Source: Euonymus europaeus | Lineage: Eukaryota > Streptophyta > Magnoliopsida > Celastrales > Celastraceae | DNA length: 64,000 nucleotides | Reading direction: 5' to 3' | Assembly: GCA_963580455.1 (NCBI GenBank) | Contig: OY756965.1 | Span: forward strand, 23,162,902 to 23,226,901 | Notes under the pieces: model-generated | Database searches by the model: none | What the model saw: only the letters and a program-made list of their open reading frames with translations | Told to the model about the DNA's origin: nothing | Translations under genes and position numbers: made by a program | Shown here: positions 19,844 through 32,374 of the stretch, one piece after another | How positions within the stretch are numbered: position 1 is the first letter of the stretch | How the letters are laid out: every line of letters starts with the position of its first letter

Positions 19844-22118
19844 CTTATGAGTTATGATCGTCAGAGGAGTTTAAAATCGTGAAAGAGAAACAAACTGTAT
19901 CTTCTCTGAAGCCGTATTCAGTATATCATAACATACGTCTCGATGATGATTGATGATTCAAGCGAGTCTCAAGTGTGGAGTAGATCGACTTTTCTTTCCG
20001 CTGACATGACTTTGTTGACAGCTAGAAGGTTCTGTTGCTTGCTGCCCTCTGTTATAGGGAATAATAATCCAGAAAACAGACAATATGCTAGCAAGAGGTT
20101 GAAGAATTCGGTCTTTGGCGATCGTTGATGTTAAGTGTGGTCTTGGTTCTTCCAATTGTATATTGAAAGCATATTGGGACATCAAGGAGGAATCATACTG
20201 ATGTATTTTGTTGTGGATGTAGGGAAACTTTTTGAAAGCTACATAATATATTCGATTTTGTCATTTGTATTTCCTTCTGCTCACACACTCATCTCCTTTA
20301 TCCTCATTTTTTTGACCCTTCTCAGGTGGTTTTCCTGCTTTTGTTTTAAATAATATGAATGTTTGTCTTGAGTAGAATGTCCAGTGGAAGCTAAAACCTA
20401 GACATGGCCAGATGGGTTACTTTTGTTGTGGAAGAATTTGCTAAATCTGACATTCTCCTTTTAGACAAATTAACTTCCTCTTTCTTCCTTGTAATAATGC
20501 AGGAGCTGTGAATCCATTTACTTGTTTTGACAGCTATGGATGCTTAAGCTAAAACATGTTCATTTATGATTTATCCTTTTAACTTTGTAGTTCTGTGCAC
20601 TGCACTTCGGGTTCATCATTTGGCCTTGAGCTTTGACACAGTCCGAGTCCAAAAATTACTTCGGGTTTACGCAGCTTAACTCTAGACTTCGAGCGGGCCT
20701 AAGCTGCATTTTTGGGGGACTGAAACCCAACCATTTGGGCCGGGTCTAAACCCGAGCCTTACACCCAATTAAGTCCTAGCCCGAAATATAGCACATATAA
20801 TTATATATATATGCGCACACAGTGCATATATATATATATATATATGAGTAATATTGGTAATTAGTACTTGGGCCTAGGCCGGACTTGAGTTTACAAAATT
20901 ATCATAGGTCAGGCCTTGGCCTACAATTTTTAGGTCGACTCGACCTGATGACTACCCCTAATTGCATTGATTGTTAAGACTAAGTCTCACATCCTTCGAT
21001 CCGGAAAATCAATTGATGGATTTATAAAAACCGTGAAAAATCTTGCAGACTTTGGATAAGAAATAATTCAACTAGATTGGATTCGGCTAAAATTAAGTGA
21101 CGTGCTTTTGAAAAATTGTGCAAGCTTTGGATTGGATAATAACTCAAGTGAATTGGAATCGATGAAAACTAGGTGATTTAATAATAACTCACGTGGATTG
21201 GATCCGGTGAAAACTAAGTGATGCAATTTATAAAAAAAGTGTGCGGACTTGGATTGGATATTAACTCAAGTAGAGTACATAAGTCGAAAACTAAGTGATG
21301 TGATTTAAAAAACTGTGCAGCTTTAGATCAAATAATAACTTAAGTGATTCGATTTGGGGAAAATGAAGTGATGTGATTTATAAAAATTGTGCAGACTTTG
21401 GATCAAATAATAATTAAATTGAATTCTTAGTTGATAGCGACTTTTCCACTTTATTGATATTATGAGTTCTAGCAACAAAAGAAGCGAAATAAATCTTAGA
21501 TTTTTTCTGATTTATTTCGTTCATGTCCACGACCTGTGAGAACTCGACAGGATCCGATAGACCAATTAAGTCTAGGCTCAATGGAACTCCGGTCCACATA
21601 ACACAAATCCTTTTTAGTAGGAGGTTTCGTCTCGAGGATGAAAAAACTAACACATTGAGCCTTGCTCCACTCCCGCCTAAAACGAAATTTGCCTCAACCA
21701 AAAAACAAAGTTGAACCAAATCTTTCACCGATAAACTCTTGCACGCTAATGTAGTTGGGCCGGGTCAAGCTCTTTTGGCCCAAACAATTAGTCGGGTAAA
21801 AGCTCAACTCCTCAGCTCAGGAAAAGGAAGCTTATGCTATAGTTCAGTTGGTTAATTCTCCGAAATATTCTCCACAGTTTTTGATACCTCATACCAACAG
21901 ATCGCCATCTCTCGAAGCTCTGCTGCACTCTCAAGTCACAATCCTCGAAGGTACACACCTTTGCGAGTTTGCAAGCAACATTTCTTCTGTCTTTCTTAAA
22001 GCGATCTATTCGTCATTTCCTCTTATAGATTTTGTCGAAGAATTGCTATTCACAGATCTTTTTATTTCTTTCCAGTTAAGTAGTTTGTGTTGCATTTTTT
22101 GAGATCTAGATAGCTTCG
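19844..22118. other. ALMT 3' UTR, repeat-rich spacer and PP2A-A promoter
   Basis: The 3' UTR of the malate channel runs to roughly 20240. A (TA)n stretch lies at about 20800-20845. A GC-richer patch with GGGCC/GGCCC motifs (20640-20960) ends in CTACCCCTAATT and may be a decayed small transposon. A degenerate tandem array follows at about 21010-21420. The last 250 bases form the leader and promoter of the PP2A scaffold gene. No other gene is supported. Confidence 0.55.
21010..21420. repeat. Degenerate tandem array, about 75-bp unit, about five copies
   Basis: Repeats of the theme TGCAGACTTTGGAT...AATAACTCAAGTG...AACTAAGTGATGTGATTTATAAAA occur near 21044, 21120, 21242, 21317 and 21392 with many substitutions and one shortened unit. 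The divergence implies an old array. Confidence 0.75.
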
Positions 22119-25100
22119 ATGGCGATGATGGACGAGCCGCTATATCCAATTGCGGTTCTTATTGACGAGCTCAAGAACGATGACATTCAGCTGCGTTTGA
22201 ATTCCATTCGCCGTCTCTCCACGATCGCACGCGCTCTCGGGGAAGAGAGGACGCGGAAGGAACTGATTCCGTTCCTTAGTGAGAACAACGACGACGACGA
22301 CGAGGTGCTTCTTGCAATGGCGGAGGAATTGGGGGTCTTCATTCCCTACGTTGGCGGCGTGGAGCACGCCAATGTTTTGTTGCCTCCACTGGAGACTTTG
22401 TGCTCGGTTGAGGAGACATGCGTGAGGGACAAGGCGGTGGAGTCCTTGTGTAGAGTTGGGGCGCAGATGAAGGAACTTGACTTGGTTGAATATTTCTTTC
22501 CACTGGTTAAGGTCGGTTTGTTGATACTGTCTGATGTGTTGTTTTAATCTAATTAAGTTGTGTTCTATCGATTCTGTGAATATGCGGAAGTTTGATGCTC
22601 TGTTCGTTTAGGTTTTGGCATTGAAGATGCGATCTGGTCTAGGTTCGATCAAGTTAATATAATTCTTCAATGCTGAAGTTGATGTAAAAGGAATATATAA
22701 TAACAGTAGTAGAAAAGACTAAAATGTTGCAGAATTGTATATTTATCTGTCTTGAGTTGCGAAATGCTTGCATGCATATATATTATGAAGAAGGAAAGTT
22801 TGGATGGCATCAACTCTTGAGCCACTTAAAGGAAAACGCGAGGACGACTAGTTAAAAATGTGGACTTTGATGTGAAAGTCAGTTTGGCTTATATTGAGTT
22901 TCTTAAACCCTGCTAAGTGTCAAACAACTTTTGGGCAACTTAAATCTACCTTGCCTGTGACTCATTTTACCAAATTCTGCAGGCTTTAACAAATATATTC
23001 CTAGGATTTTTTCATTGTTTCTGTTTGGCAATTTTTATTTACAAACCTATATTATTATCAATTTTTATAGGTAATTATTTTTCTTTTGCTCGGTTTCTGA
23101 ATAGAAATCAATAAGCATAAAAAAATAACGATATGGTTTTCAATTTTTCGTGCTTTGCTCTCTGTCTGATTTTAGTGGATGTATCAATAGCTTCTCTTTT
23201 CACACTTTGGTCTGCAATATGCAGAGGCTGTCTGCGGGTGAGTGGTTTACTGCTCGAGTTTCCTCATGTGGTTTGTTTCACATTGCTTACCCAAGCGCTT
23301 CGGAGACATTAAGAACTGAACTAAGGACAATATACAGTCAGCTCTGTCAAGATGACATGCCAATGGTTAGGAGATCTGCTGCCACAAACCTGGGAAAATT
23401 TGCTGCTACAGTTGAACCTGTGCATTTGAAAACTGACATCATGTCCTTATTTGATGACCTTACACAAGATGGTAGGTAGAATTTATGGTGCATCTTTTCA
23501 CTTTAACTGCTTTATAATTTATTATGTGCTAGCGGCCAATTTTTTGTTTGTGATTGTTTGTATCAGTCAGTTGTAGAAACTGGCTTTTCAAAATCCTTTC
23601 CATTTGTATTTTTAAACCAACCTTATATAAAAGGTAAACAACGTTATATATTATACCAAACTTTATTCCATCTAGGAAATGATTATCAGGTTTCTGGATG
23701 TGATTCTCCATGAGAACTTTCCGCTTCAGATTTTGTTTCCATCAAAATTATTTTCCTTAGTATATGGTTTTCCATACATCTATGTGTCAATTGATTAACT
23801 TTGACGTTACACCTGACAGCATTTTATTGTAAAATGCCATGTTGGATTGGTCTAATTCTAGATATATTGTTGATATTCAATTTTTTGCACTCTTTCAAAA
23901 GAATTGGCCTTGTCATTAATCTATCCCCCACCATTTGTTTGTGTAATTTGGATGATTCGCTTTTCATATGCATGAGGCATTTTATTTTTCTGTAATGATT
24001 CTTTTCGTAGATAAGTAAACAATTTTACTTTGTACATTTAGTTTAGTTGTTTTATTGCTACATTCATTTGGTGCTACGTTGAGGCACATAATAAATTTAT
24101 TTAAGATTTTTATTCATTTCAGATCAAGATTCTGTTCGCTTATTGGCTGTTGAGGGTTGTGCCGCTCTTGGGAAGTTGTTGGAGCCCCAAGACTGTGTGG
24201 CTCATATTGTTCCCGTGATAGTTAATTTCTCACAGGTATAGGATACATCGAATGTTATATAAAGTTCAAATATGCAGCTTTTGTATTCCGTGCTTAATAT
24301 ATAATGATTTGACTTTGAAGTGTTGTTTCTGTAGATTTGCTTGTTAAATCATCTTTGTTCTACTTTTCTCTGGCATGGTTTGTTTAAGATGTTTACTTCT
24401 CTTGGATCCAAATAATGCATCTGTGAAGTCACCCAAGTTTTTATCCGAAGTATTAACATCTTTTTATAAGAAACTTTACATAGATATATCCTCATATGAA
24501 TCTGGACGTGTTTGTTGCTTTAGTTATAAGATAGTGCAGAATGAAAATTATTCTCAGTTGCATTGAACCCATGACCTCGTTTTCATGGCGGTTGAGAAGC
24601 AAGCTTCTTTATTGGGGCGGCAACACAAATGTACCTTACACGCACACACCCACACACATATTTGCACTATAGGTTATTGTTTTTTTTTTTCTAGAACTTG
24701 CACAAGATGTTTGGATGAATGAGATCTAGATCAAGGGTTGTGAGACCCCGCTCCTTTCCCTATTGCTGAAAACTCTTTGGTTGTTTTTTGCACAAAGATA
24801 AGCACCTATTTGTTGGTACTTGCTGCGTATTTCTTCCCAAGATGAAAAGATACATTCTTTTCATTGGTTTTTTATGTGTGAATGTTTACACTGTGAATGT
24901 TGGCCAGCTTGAATGATTTAAATTTTATTCTGCAGGATAAGTCTTGGCGAGTTCGTTACATGGTAGCAAATCAATTATATGAGTTATGTGAAGCTGTTGG
25001 TCCTGAGCCTACGAGGTAATCACTTTTTGGGCAATAAGATTTATTTTTTAAACATTTCTTTAGTTGTATTTTTTGTATATATGGTAACAACAATTTGTTT

Positions 25101-28100
25101 GCTTACCTTTGTTTTATTACTCTCCTGTTTTTAACTTCCCTTTTCCTGTTTGCTATTAATACAATGTTCTTTGCGTGGTAGTTTCCAGACTCCAGTTGCA
25201 TATTGTACTTTTATCCTCAAAAGAAAATATTTTAATTAATTTCCTGTGGATCTTATTGCTCTCCTGTTTTTAACTTCCCTTTTCCTGTTTGCTATTAATA
25301 CTATGTTCTTTGCGTGGTAGTTTCCAGTTGCATATTGTACTTTTATCCTCAAAAGAAAATATTTTTATTAATTTCCTGTGGATCTTTGTCTACTAACTGG
25401 ATTTTTTCTTTGCTCTTATGTGTTATTAATATTTTTTAGGTCAGACCTAGTTCCAGCATATGTTCGCCTACTACGTGACAATGAAGCTGAAGTACGAATA
25501 GCTGCTGCTGGAAAAGTAACTAAATTTTGCCGGATATTGAACCCAGAACTTGCAATTCAGCATATTCTTCCTCGTGTGAAGGTAATCATGTTTTAGGACA
25601 TACTTGGCTGAATGTATGGGAGAGAAGCAAAGATGCCTCTTTCTTATGGTTGCTTAATGGTATGCTTTTAGGGGTCCTACTTGGTTAGCTGGGTAAAAAT
25701 TGGACTTCAAATAAGACAGAATTATTGAAGTTCTTGTGGCTGGTGCGGGTTCTTCTTGTGACTGGGATGGGGGCTTCTTGTGACTGGTAACTGTAGGCAG
25801 ATGTGTTAATTTAGTTGACTGGATTTTTTTTAACTGAGTTGTGGGATCTTAGGTTTATAATTTGTTGGCTCAATCACAGTACACTAATAGAAATAATAAT
25901 ATCTTCAGAATAACAGTTAATTTTACATGTATATATAACCCTTCTTACTAATCCTAGTTCTTCTAAATTCTTGGAGACCTCTATTGTCAAACAAATAAAT
26001 TGCAACTTGGGCTTAGATTCGCTGAACAAAAAAAAACACTAACAAAAGGCTTGTAGACCCAAAACAGGCTCACAAATTGCCCATTTCCTGCAAATCCGGA
26101 ACTACCATAATACTCACAAAAATTACATTTTTTACTGTACTGATTATTCCCGAATCTTTACATGTTGGCAGTCACTCAATGGTTAACTTGCCTATTGCAG
26201 GAACTGTCTACTGATTCCTCTCAACATGTTCGTTCTGCTTTGGCTTCCGTTATAATGGGAATGGCACCAGTTCTGGGGAAGGTATGTGCATTGTCTCTCT
26301 TATTGTTCATTCATTCCACTGTAGAAGACCTCTGACTTTGTTGGCTCATTGGCATGTCTAGAAAGCTAATATTGCTTAAATGCTATGAATTGTTTGTCGT
26401 TGCCAATTCAAATACAAGTAAGGTGAGGAACTTCACAGAAATTGAACTGGTGTTCTCACTGCCTCAGACTGCTTCCATCATAGATTGTAGTGGGGTGTAA
26501 TATGAATTTTTTTGTTCTTTATCACGTGTGATTGATTTGTCTTTTTTCTTCTCACCTGCTTACTGGAGTAGAGATTGCAGTGAAGAGGACATATTATTTC
26601 CTTTATGAAACATCCCATTCATATTACTTGTATAAATAGTTATAATAATCTATAATTATATATATATATATATATATAGTACACAACTGAAAGACCAAAT
26701 CAAATCCTTGGTAGTCCACAGATTTTGCTAAAGAGATGTCATATATTTGCTAGAAGATGCATCTTTGTTGATTAATTATTGACATCAAATTTTAAATTTT
26801 AAATTTGCAATTTCAGGTACTCTTTTTTTTCCCTTAGAAGTGGTTGATTCTCTTTCCATATGATTAAACTTAGTTGTATGGGTGTTTTCAGGATGCAACA
26901 ATTGAGCAACTACTCCCTATTTTTCTCTCTCTCCTGAAAGATGAATTTCCTGATGTTCGTCTAAACATTATCAGCAAGCTTGATCAAGTCAACCAGGTTT
27001 GTCAGACTTGCAAGTTTTTACAGTTCCACCTTTGGGTGATATGCATTTTATTTTTCTTTACATTTTACTTTTTTCTTTGACTGTATTTTTTCCTGTTTTG
27101 TTTTATTTATATATTCATTATTATTTTCATTCCCTCGCTCTTGATTTAATATATTCCTCCAGCTGAAAATTCAATTTTTTATAACATAAATTGGCTCCTT
27201 TGAATCTAGTGGAACAGTTGTTCTATTTCCTGTTGTTAAATTAGAGAACATTGCTGTTAAATTAGAGAACATTGCCTCTCTTTCTTCATTTACGCTGCAT
27301 GGTTTCCTGCAACTTATTTTATGTTATTCAAACTTTCAATAAAATACTAATGAACCATGATTGGGATTTGGGAAATTGGTGTCCTTCCTCACAATTTGAA
27401 TATAGCATGCTGCACCAAAAGTCCAAATGAAAACAAATAATTTTATAGCAGAAACTAGTTGCTTGCAAGTTGCTTATAAATATTTGTACTATATTTTTTT
27501 GTTACCATTAGCTTGTGATGGTCCTTTATTGTGACATGTAGTTATGGTTTTTTTGTGTGGGCCTGTGGCCATTTGGATGATTTGACTACCATCCCATTGC
27601 TTTTATGGATAACACGGTTCATTTTATAATGCAGTCTTGTTATATAATTATTGTTGATGTAGGTAATTGGAATCGACCTGCTGTCCCAATCTCTACTGCC
27701 AGCAATTGTTGAGCTTGCAGAGGATAGACACTGGAGAGTTCGGCTTGCAATAATAGAATACATACCCTTGTTGGCAAGTCAGTTAGGTGTGGGATTCTTT
27801 GATGATAAGCTTGGTGCTCTTTGCATGCAATGGCTAAAAGATAAGGTTTGTGAACCTTTTCACTGATGATTATTAGGAATATTGGCTTTGAAGTTCTCAT
27901 CGATGAAAAATAATATACATGTACTTTTCTTTCCACTTATGTCTTATTTGCATATATTTAAAAGTGATTTATGGGAGGTTATTAATTGTTGGATCTATTT
28001 CCACCAATGGAATCAGTTTATTAGTCATTACTCCTGCTTCAGCCAGGGCTGTAAAAAATAACCGAAAAAACCTGACCGAACGCTCAGTTATTTTTTAAAA

Positions 28101-29497
28101 CTAGTTAGTGAGAACCAAACAGTTTAGCAACCAAATAACTGAAATAACCTCGGTTAACCGACCGACCAATTTTTGTCAAAAAACCGACCATTTACACCCC
28201 TCTAGCTTCAGCCATTTTCATGATTTAGTTTTTTCCCCCTTTTGGTTTGTGGGGCTTATGTGTATGTTTCTGCAATTTTGTATATAATAAGTGTGTTGGT
28301 TTCTCGCTTAATTCTAGGTTTACTCGATTCGTGATGCTGCTGCTAATAATGTCAAGCGACTTGCCGAAGAATTTGGCCCAGATTGGGCAATGCAGCATAT
28401 AGTTCCTCAGGTATTTTCATGCTTCTGTAGTGTTATCTTTGTATTCTTTTGACTAAATATCAATATTTAGTTCGAACAATGGATGCCTTCTGTTGGTGAC
28501 TTGGTGTTCAACTCTATTCCTTAATGCACATGCATTTTTCTTTTTTTTAAGGGAATATAATGCACATGCATTTCTTGACACTTATTTGTCATAATGCTGG
28601 TGCAGTGACAACACCAGAAATGCAAGAATACTTGTTTCCTGTTTTTACTCGCCATTTCGATTTGTTTTTGCGTGGTATGATATGGTTTTCAAACATATTG
28701 GCAGGTTCTGGACATGATTAACAACCCACACTATCTCTACCGGATGACCATTCTACATGCAATTTTTCTTCTCGCTCCTGTTATGGGAGCAGAAATTACG
28801 TGCTCCCAACTTCTTCCAGTGGTTATTAATGCTTCAAAAGATAGGTAAAGTTGCAAATCTGAGCCGATTATGAAACTTCTATAATTTTTATGATGTTGAC
28901 CTTGAATCTGACTTGTTTTACAGGGTCCCAAACATCAAGTTCAATGTGGCTAAAGTGTGGAAGTCCCTCATTCCCATAGTGAATAATTCCGTAAGTAAAT
29001 TGTTTTATTTTAAAAATGCTTATATTTAGTTGATAAATGAAGCAAAAGGAGAGTTACTTGTCAAGTACGAACTGTTACAATTCGTACGATTTTCAACAAT
29101 TACTCTAAATATGTTGAATTACAGGAGCAAACTGGTGAATGACAGCGAATTGCGAGAATGTCTTGACATGGTTCTAGTGTAAAGTGATTTGCTTAAAGAA
29201 CTTTTTTTTGTCTCATTTACCTCATCATCTTTAATATATCTTGGAGAAACATTTTTTCTAGAATATCCATAAAACAGAATCAGTGCTCCAAGCTCACCTC
29301 ATGCATTCCTGCGGAATTTGGTCAATGTTATAGAAGTGTCTACTTGCATATAATTGGATTGTCCCTGGGCTATGCAGGTGGTGGAAAATACTATTCGTCC
29401 CTGTTTGATAGAGCTCAGTGAAGACCCAGATGTGGATGTGCGGTTTTTCGCAACCCAGGCACTACAATCAAGTGATCAGGTCATGATGTCTAGCTAG
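22119..29497 (+). CDS. PP2AA: PP2A 65-kDa regulatory subunit A (PR65 scaffold, 587 aa)
   Basis: Twelve exons: 22119-22511, 23225-23471, 24123-24235, 24936-25015, 25440-25581, 26201-26281, 26892-26996, 27663-27845, 28318-28410, 28705-28844, 28924-28990 and 29378-29497. All junctions are GT-AG in correct phase, and the product has the family length of 587 aa. The sequence [20 protein letters not shown], the [15 protein letters not shown] loop and the signature [20 protein letters not shown] are those of the HEAT-repeat scaffold (15 repeats). It holds the PP2A catalytic C subunit and the variable B subunits in cytosol and nucleus. In plants it acts in auxin transport and light or hormone signalling (RCN1 family). 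HEAT 12-15 differ somewhat from the usual form ([27 protein letters not shown]). The first of two close ATGs was chosen. Confidence 0.97.
25118..25390. repeat. Recent tandem duplication in PP2A-A intron 4, about 139-bp unit
   Basis: The block from CTCTCCTGTTTTTAACTTCC to ATTTCCTGTGGATCTT occurs twice (starts at 25120 and 25259). The copies are nearly identical except for a 7-base loss and a few substitutions. The second copy runs close to the branch-point region of exon 5. Confidence 0.9.
28045..28205. mobile_element. hAT-type MITE in PP2A-A intron 8
   Basis: A 161-bp insert begins AGGGCTGTAAAAAATAACC and ends in GGTCGG..TTTACACCCCTCTAG. Its ends are imperfect inverted repeats (AGGGGTGTAAA type). 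It is bordered by CTTCAGCC at 28037-28044 and 28206-28213, an exact 8-bp target-site duplication typical of hAT elements. No coding sequence. Confidence 0.85.
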
Positions 29498-31327
29498 CTT
29501 GATGTTTTAATTAGGGTTTGTATTTCATTGCGCTTTTTCTTTTTTCAAAAAAACAAATTACACGTTAACATACAGTCACGTAATCTTCTATTGCATCCGT
29601 TATAGTTCTTTGCTGTTAAAATAACATAATCTTCTATATTCTAGATCTTTTGCTTTTCGAGAATGTGTCAAGACATCTTAATCTAGATCCAGCTTTTGAA
29701 AATAGTGAGTGGAGTAGGCTATTGTTAGCCTGAAAGACCTTGTAAAATTTAGTGCATTCTATACCTGCATTGTGGGGTTTGTGAGTGTTTTCTGGCAGTA
29801 TAGGATCTTGACTTTTTGAGTCCCTGGATTGATGCCTGGCTTCTTGTATGGCAGCAATGGGTAGATGAATTTTTTGTACTTTTCTAGTTTTCTTCCAAAA
29901 GCTTTTCCAAAATATTTGGCTTATAAGGATGAGTAATAGAATCACCAAAGATGTTGAAAATATTTGTTTCAGACTCGATTCTAGGGCAAAGTCTAATTTA
30001 CATCAGAAGGTGAGGTAAGGGAAGAAGAAGAAGAAATACCCCAAGGGAGGCCATGAAGATGAGAAATATCCCTCAAGATTTGGTGCCTGAAATTCTATCA
30101 TGCCTTCCTGTGAAGTCTGGTGTGATTCAGGCGCGTCTGCAAATATTAGAAACCATTGTCATATTGTTATTACTGAATAGTTAATGTACTGAATTCCTCC
30201 TACTAGTGTTCTTCGAAGTTATTGTTCTTGTTGGCTAATTGTCTTTGCTTTGCCTGCTGTGGCAATTTAATAAGCATTGAAATTTGACGCAAGTCAACCG
30301 ATGGTTAATTATTCTGTTATCTAAAACATGCTAGAGCCACTCAACACTTTTCTCCATTCCAATTAAGCATTATGTGTGCCTCTAAGAGCAAGTCCAAAAA
30401 ATTAGTATATGATCTGTCTTATTCTAATCAAAGAAGACATTATATTTTTTAGAAGATATCTGTTTCATTTCACTATCACATTTAATATTTTAAATTTTCC
30501 AACATAAAATAATAGTTTTACGAGAGAGAGAAAAAAAAACCCTACTCAAGTAGGGTGTTTATAAGATATTTACATGTCTTGACTCAGATTGGTTTGAATT
30601 TTCAAATGTGCTTAATTGACCATACCGAATTAATTTAAATCAAGACCAGTGAATCAAATAATAATTTAATACAAGTTAGGGTCAAGACAACTATATTGAA
30701 CAATATTGTTATGTTTATATCCTAATTCGGTTTTAAATTAAACGAAATCTTTATATTTAGACCCGAATTTCGGATACATAATTTATGTCCAAACTTAATT
30801 TTATCTAGATCGGACAAATTGATCCATCCAAGTCCGACATAAAATATCCCATTTTGGATACCAAATGTAATAGTGGTGCCTCCCATTTTGGGACAATTGA
30901 CATGCTCTAAATAAAACACCACTAGTAGATTGAAATTGAATACCATCTGAACTAGGAATATAGCATGGGAAAGGATCAATATGGTTGACAACTAGTGGCC
31001 AAAAAAGAATCTTGCAAGTAATTTTAACATGTAAAGATTTCATTGGATTTTGCATTCAAAAGAGTTGGAACATAAAATAAATATTAAAGTAAATAATTGG
31101 ACCCCTGGATTTGGGCTTTCTTGTCTCGTTCTTCTAAAAAGAGATCCTGGAAAGTACAAGTTTCCTAAAAAAGAAAATTCTCCCTTAGTTTACTCGTGCT
31201 GACAATCGCGTCGTTCCAAAATACCCAAATGGGTCATCTATAAATCCATCATATCTTACCAATCCACACACACCGCTTCTAAAAGATTGAACAATCAATA
31301 GCGAAGATTCAAGAAATCTATACGGAG
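29498..31327. other. Spacer between PP2A-A and the F-box gene
   Basis: AT-rich. It contains an F-box relic at 30053. The minus-strand open frames at 30722-31055 have no recognisable domain and I treat them as chance. The last 100 bases hold the F-box gene leader. Confidence 0.55.
30053..30190 (+). pseudogene. F-box gene relic (truncated)
   Basis: ATG 30053 opens with MKMRNIPQDLVPEILSCLPV and KS, a clear F-box start, in a context resembling a genuine leader. After LPVKS the expected LxRFRxVCKxW stretch is missing; the frame wanders and stops about 20 codons later. It lies 1.3 kb upstream of an intact F-box gene with the related start IPEDIVEDILARLPVKS, so it is probably the remains of a tandem copy. 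Confidence 0.8.
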
Positions 31328-32374
31328 ATGAGCATTCCAGAAGATATCGTGGAGGACATCCTCGCTAGGCTCCCGGTGAAATCTGTCTTGAGATTCAAGA
31401 GCGTGTCCAAGCTTTGGAATCATCTTATCAGAAAACCTTCGTTCGTCTCCAAACACTACTCCAAGCAACAACCCACTTGCGTTTTCGTGATTCGGTTTGA
31501 TCCTGATGAAGAGGAATGTTATTCATGGCTCTCTCACCCGCAGATTTTCCCTGATATCGAAACCACTGATCTTATTTTCTCCGAAAACTTCGACCAGCTT
31601 CCGGAAGTCTTTGGTCCGTGTAATGGGTTGCTTTGTCTCTCTGATAGTTGTGGGAATGCTACTATTTGGAATCCATCTATTGACGAACACAAGGATCTCC
31701 CTAAAACCGATGGATATCGTTTTAACAACTTTGGGTTCGGTTTTGATCGGAACACCAATGACTACAAGTTTTTAAGATTCATCGATAATAGCCATGACCC
31801 AGATGTTGATTTTGAAATTGAATTATACTCCTTGAATAATGATGCCTGGTATGATTACCCTGTTCATGGCTTTCTTGGTAGCCTTGCTGATTATACGCTA
31901 TGCTCTCACACCTACGACAACGGGGTTTGCTATTGCTGGGCTGTTAAAGGTTCTGCTGCAGCAATTTTATCATTTGATATGGCAGATCAACAATTCTATC
32001 TTATGCCATTTCCGAACTGCAACATTTCTTGGAATGACTATGGGGCGAAACTTGAAATCTTGAATGGGTCTCTTGCCGCTATTCTTTACTTGAAGCAGGT
32101 TCCATCGACAAAGTGCGATATATGGGTTATGACTAAACAAGGAGTTAACTATTCATGGGTCAAGCAAGTTAGTATTGGGCCTCTTCCGGTGACAAAATGC
32201 TTAGGGTTATGGAACAGTAATGCTTTGTTTGTAGAAGATAGCGAGGAGCAGCTTTGCTTGTATGACCCCAAAACCCGTCTGCTGAAGAATTTTGAGCTTG
32301 AAACACCATTGCAGGTTGTAAGCTATAGTGGGAGTCTTGTTCGAATTAATGGTAGAAGAAAGGGTAAACCTTAA
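31328..32374 (+). CDS. F-box protein with F-box-associated (FBA) domain, CPR1/CPR30-like (348 aa)
   Basis: Single-exon gene. Residues 1-40 form the F-box (IPEDIVEDILARLPVKSVLR then FKSVSKLWNHLI), which docks to SKP1/ASK in an SCF ubiquitin ligase. The remainder is a type-1 FBA domain with the family landmarks GPCNGLLCLS, ATIWNPSI, FGFGFDRNTNDYKFLRF and DIWVMTKQGVNYSWVK, and predicts a beta-propeller for substrate binding. The substrate is unknown. Family members turn over immune receptors, S-RNases and other targets and evolve by tandem birth and death, consistent with the relic just upstream. Length is a little below the usual 370-400 aa; the end at 32374 (GRRKGKP) may be slightly shortened. 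Confidence 0.93.
   Translation: MSIPEDIVEDILARLPVKSVLRFKSVSKLWNHLIRKPSFVSKHYSKQQPTCVFVIRFDPDEEECYSWLSHPQIFPDIETTDLIFSENFDQLPEVFGPCNGLLCLSDSCGNATIWNPSIDEHKDLPKTDGYRFNNFGFGFDRNTNDYKFLRFIDNSHDPDVDFEIELYSLNNDAWYDYPVHGFLGSLADYTLCSHTYDNGVCYCWAVKGSAAAILSFDMADQQFYLMPFPNCNISWNDYGAKLEILNGSLAAILYLKQVPSTKCDIWVMTKQGVNYSWVKQVSIGPLPVTKCLGLWNSNALFVEDSEEQLCLYDPKTRLLKNFELETPLQVVSYSGSLVRINGRRKGKP

Noticed and set aside
20640..20960. GC-richer GGGCC-containing patch as a transposon
   Set aside because: The right edge looks like a small DNA element, but no mirrored left end or target duplication could be found.
21835..21905. tRNA-like start (TATAGTTCAGTTGGTTAA)
   Set aside because: It resembles a tRNA A box, but no matching B box, anticodon stem or acceptor stem follows; it lies in the PP2A-A promoter region.
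30722..31055. Overlapping minus-strand frames before the F-box gene
   Set aside because: AT-rich, no domain similarity, no splice partners seen.
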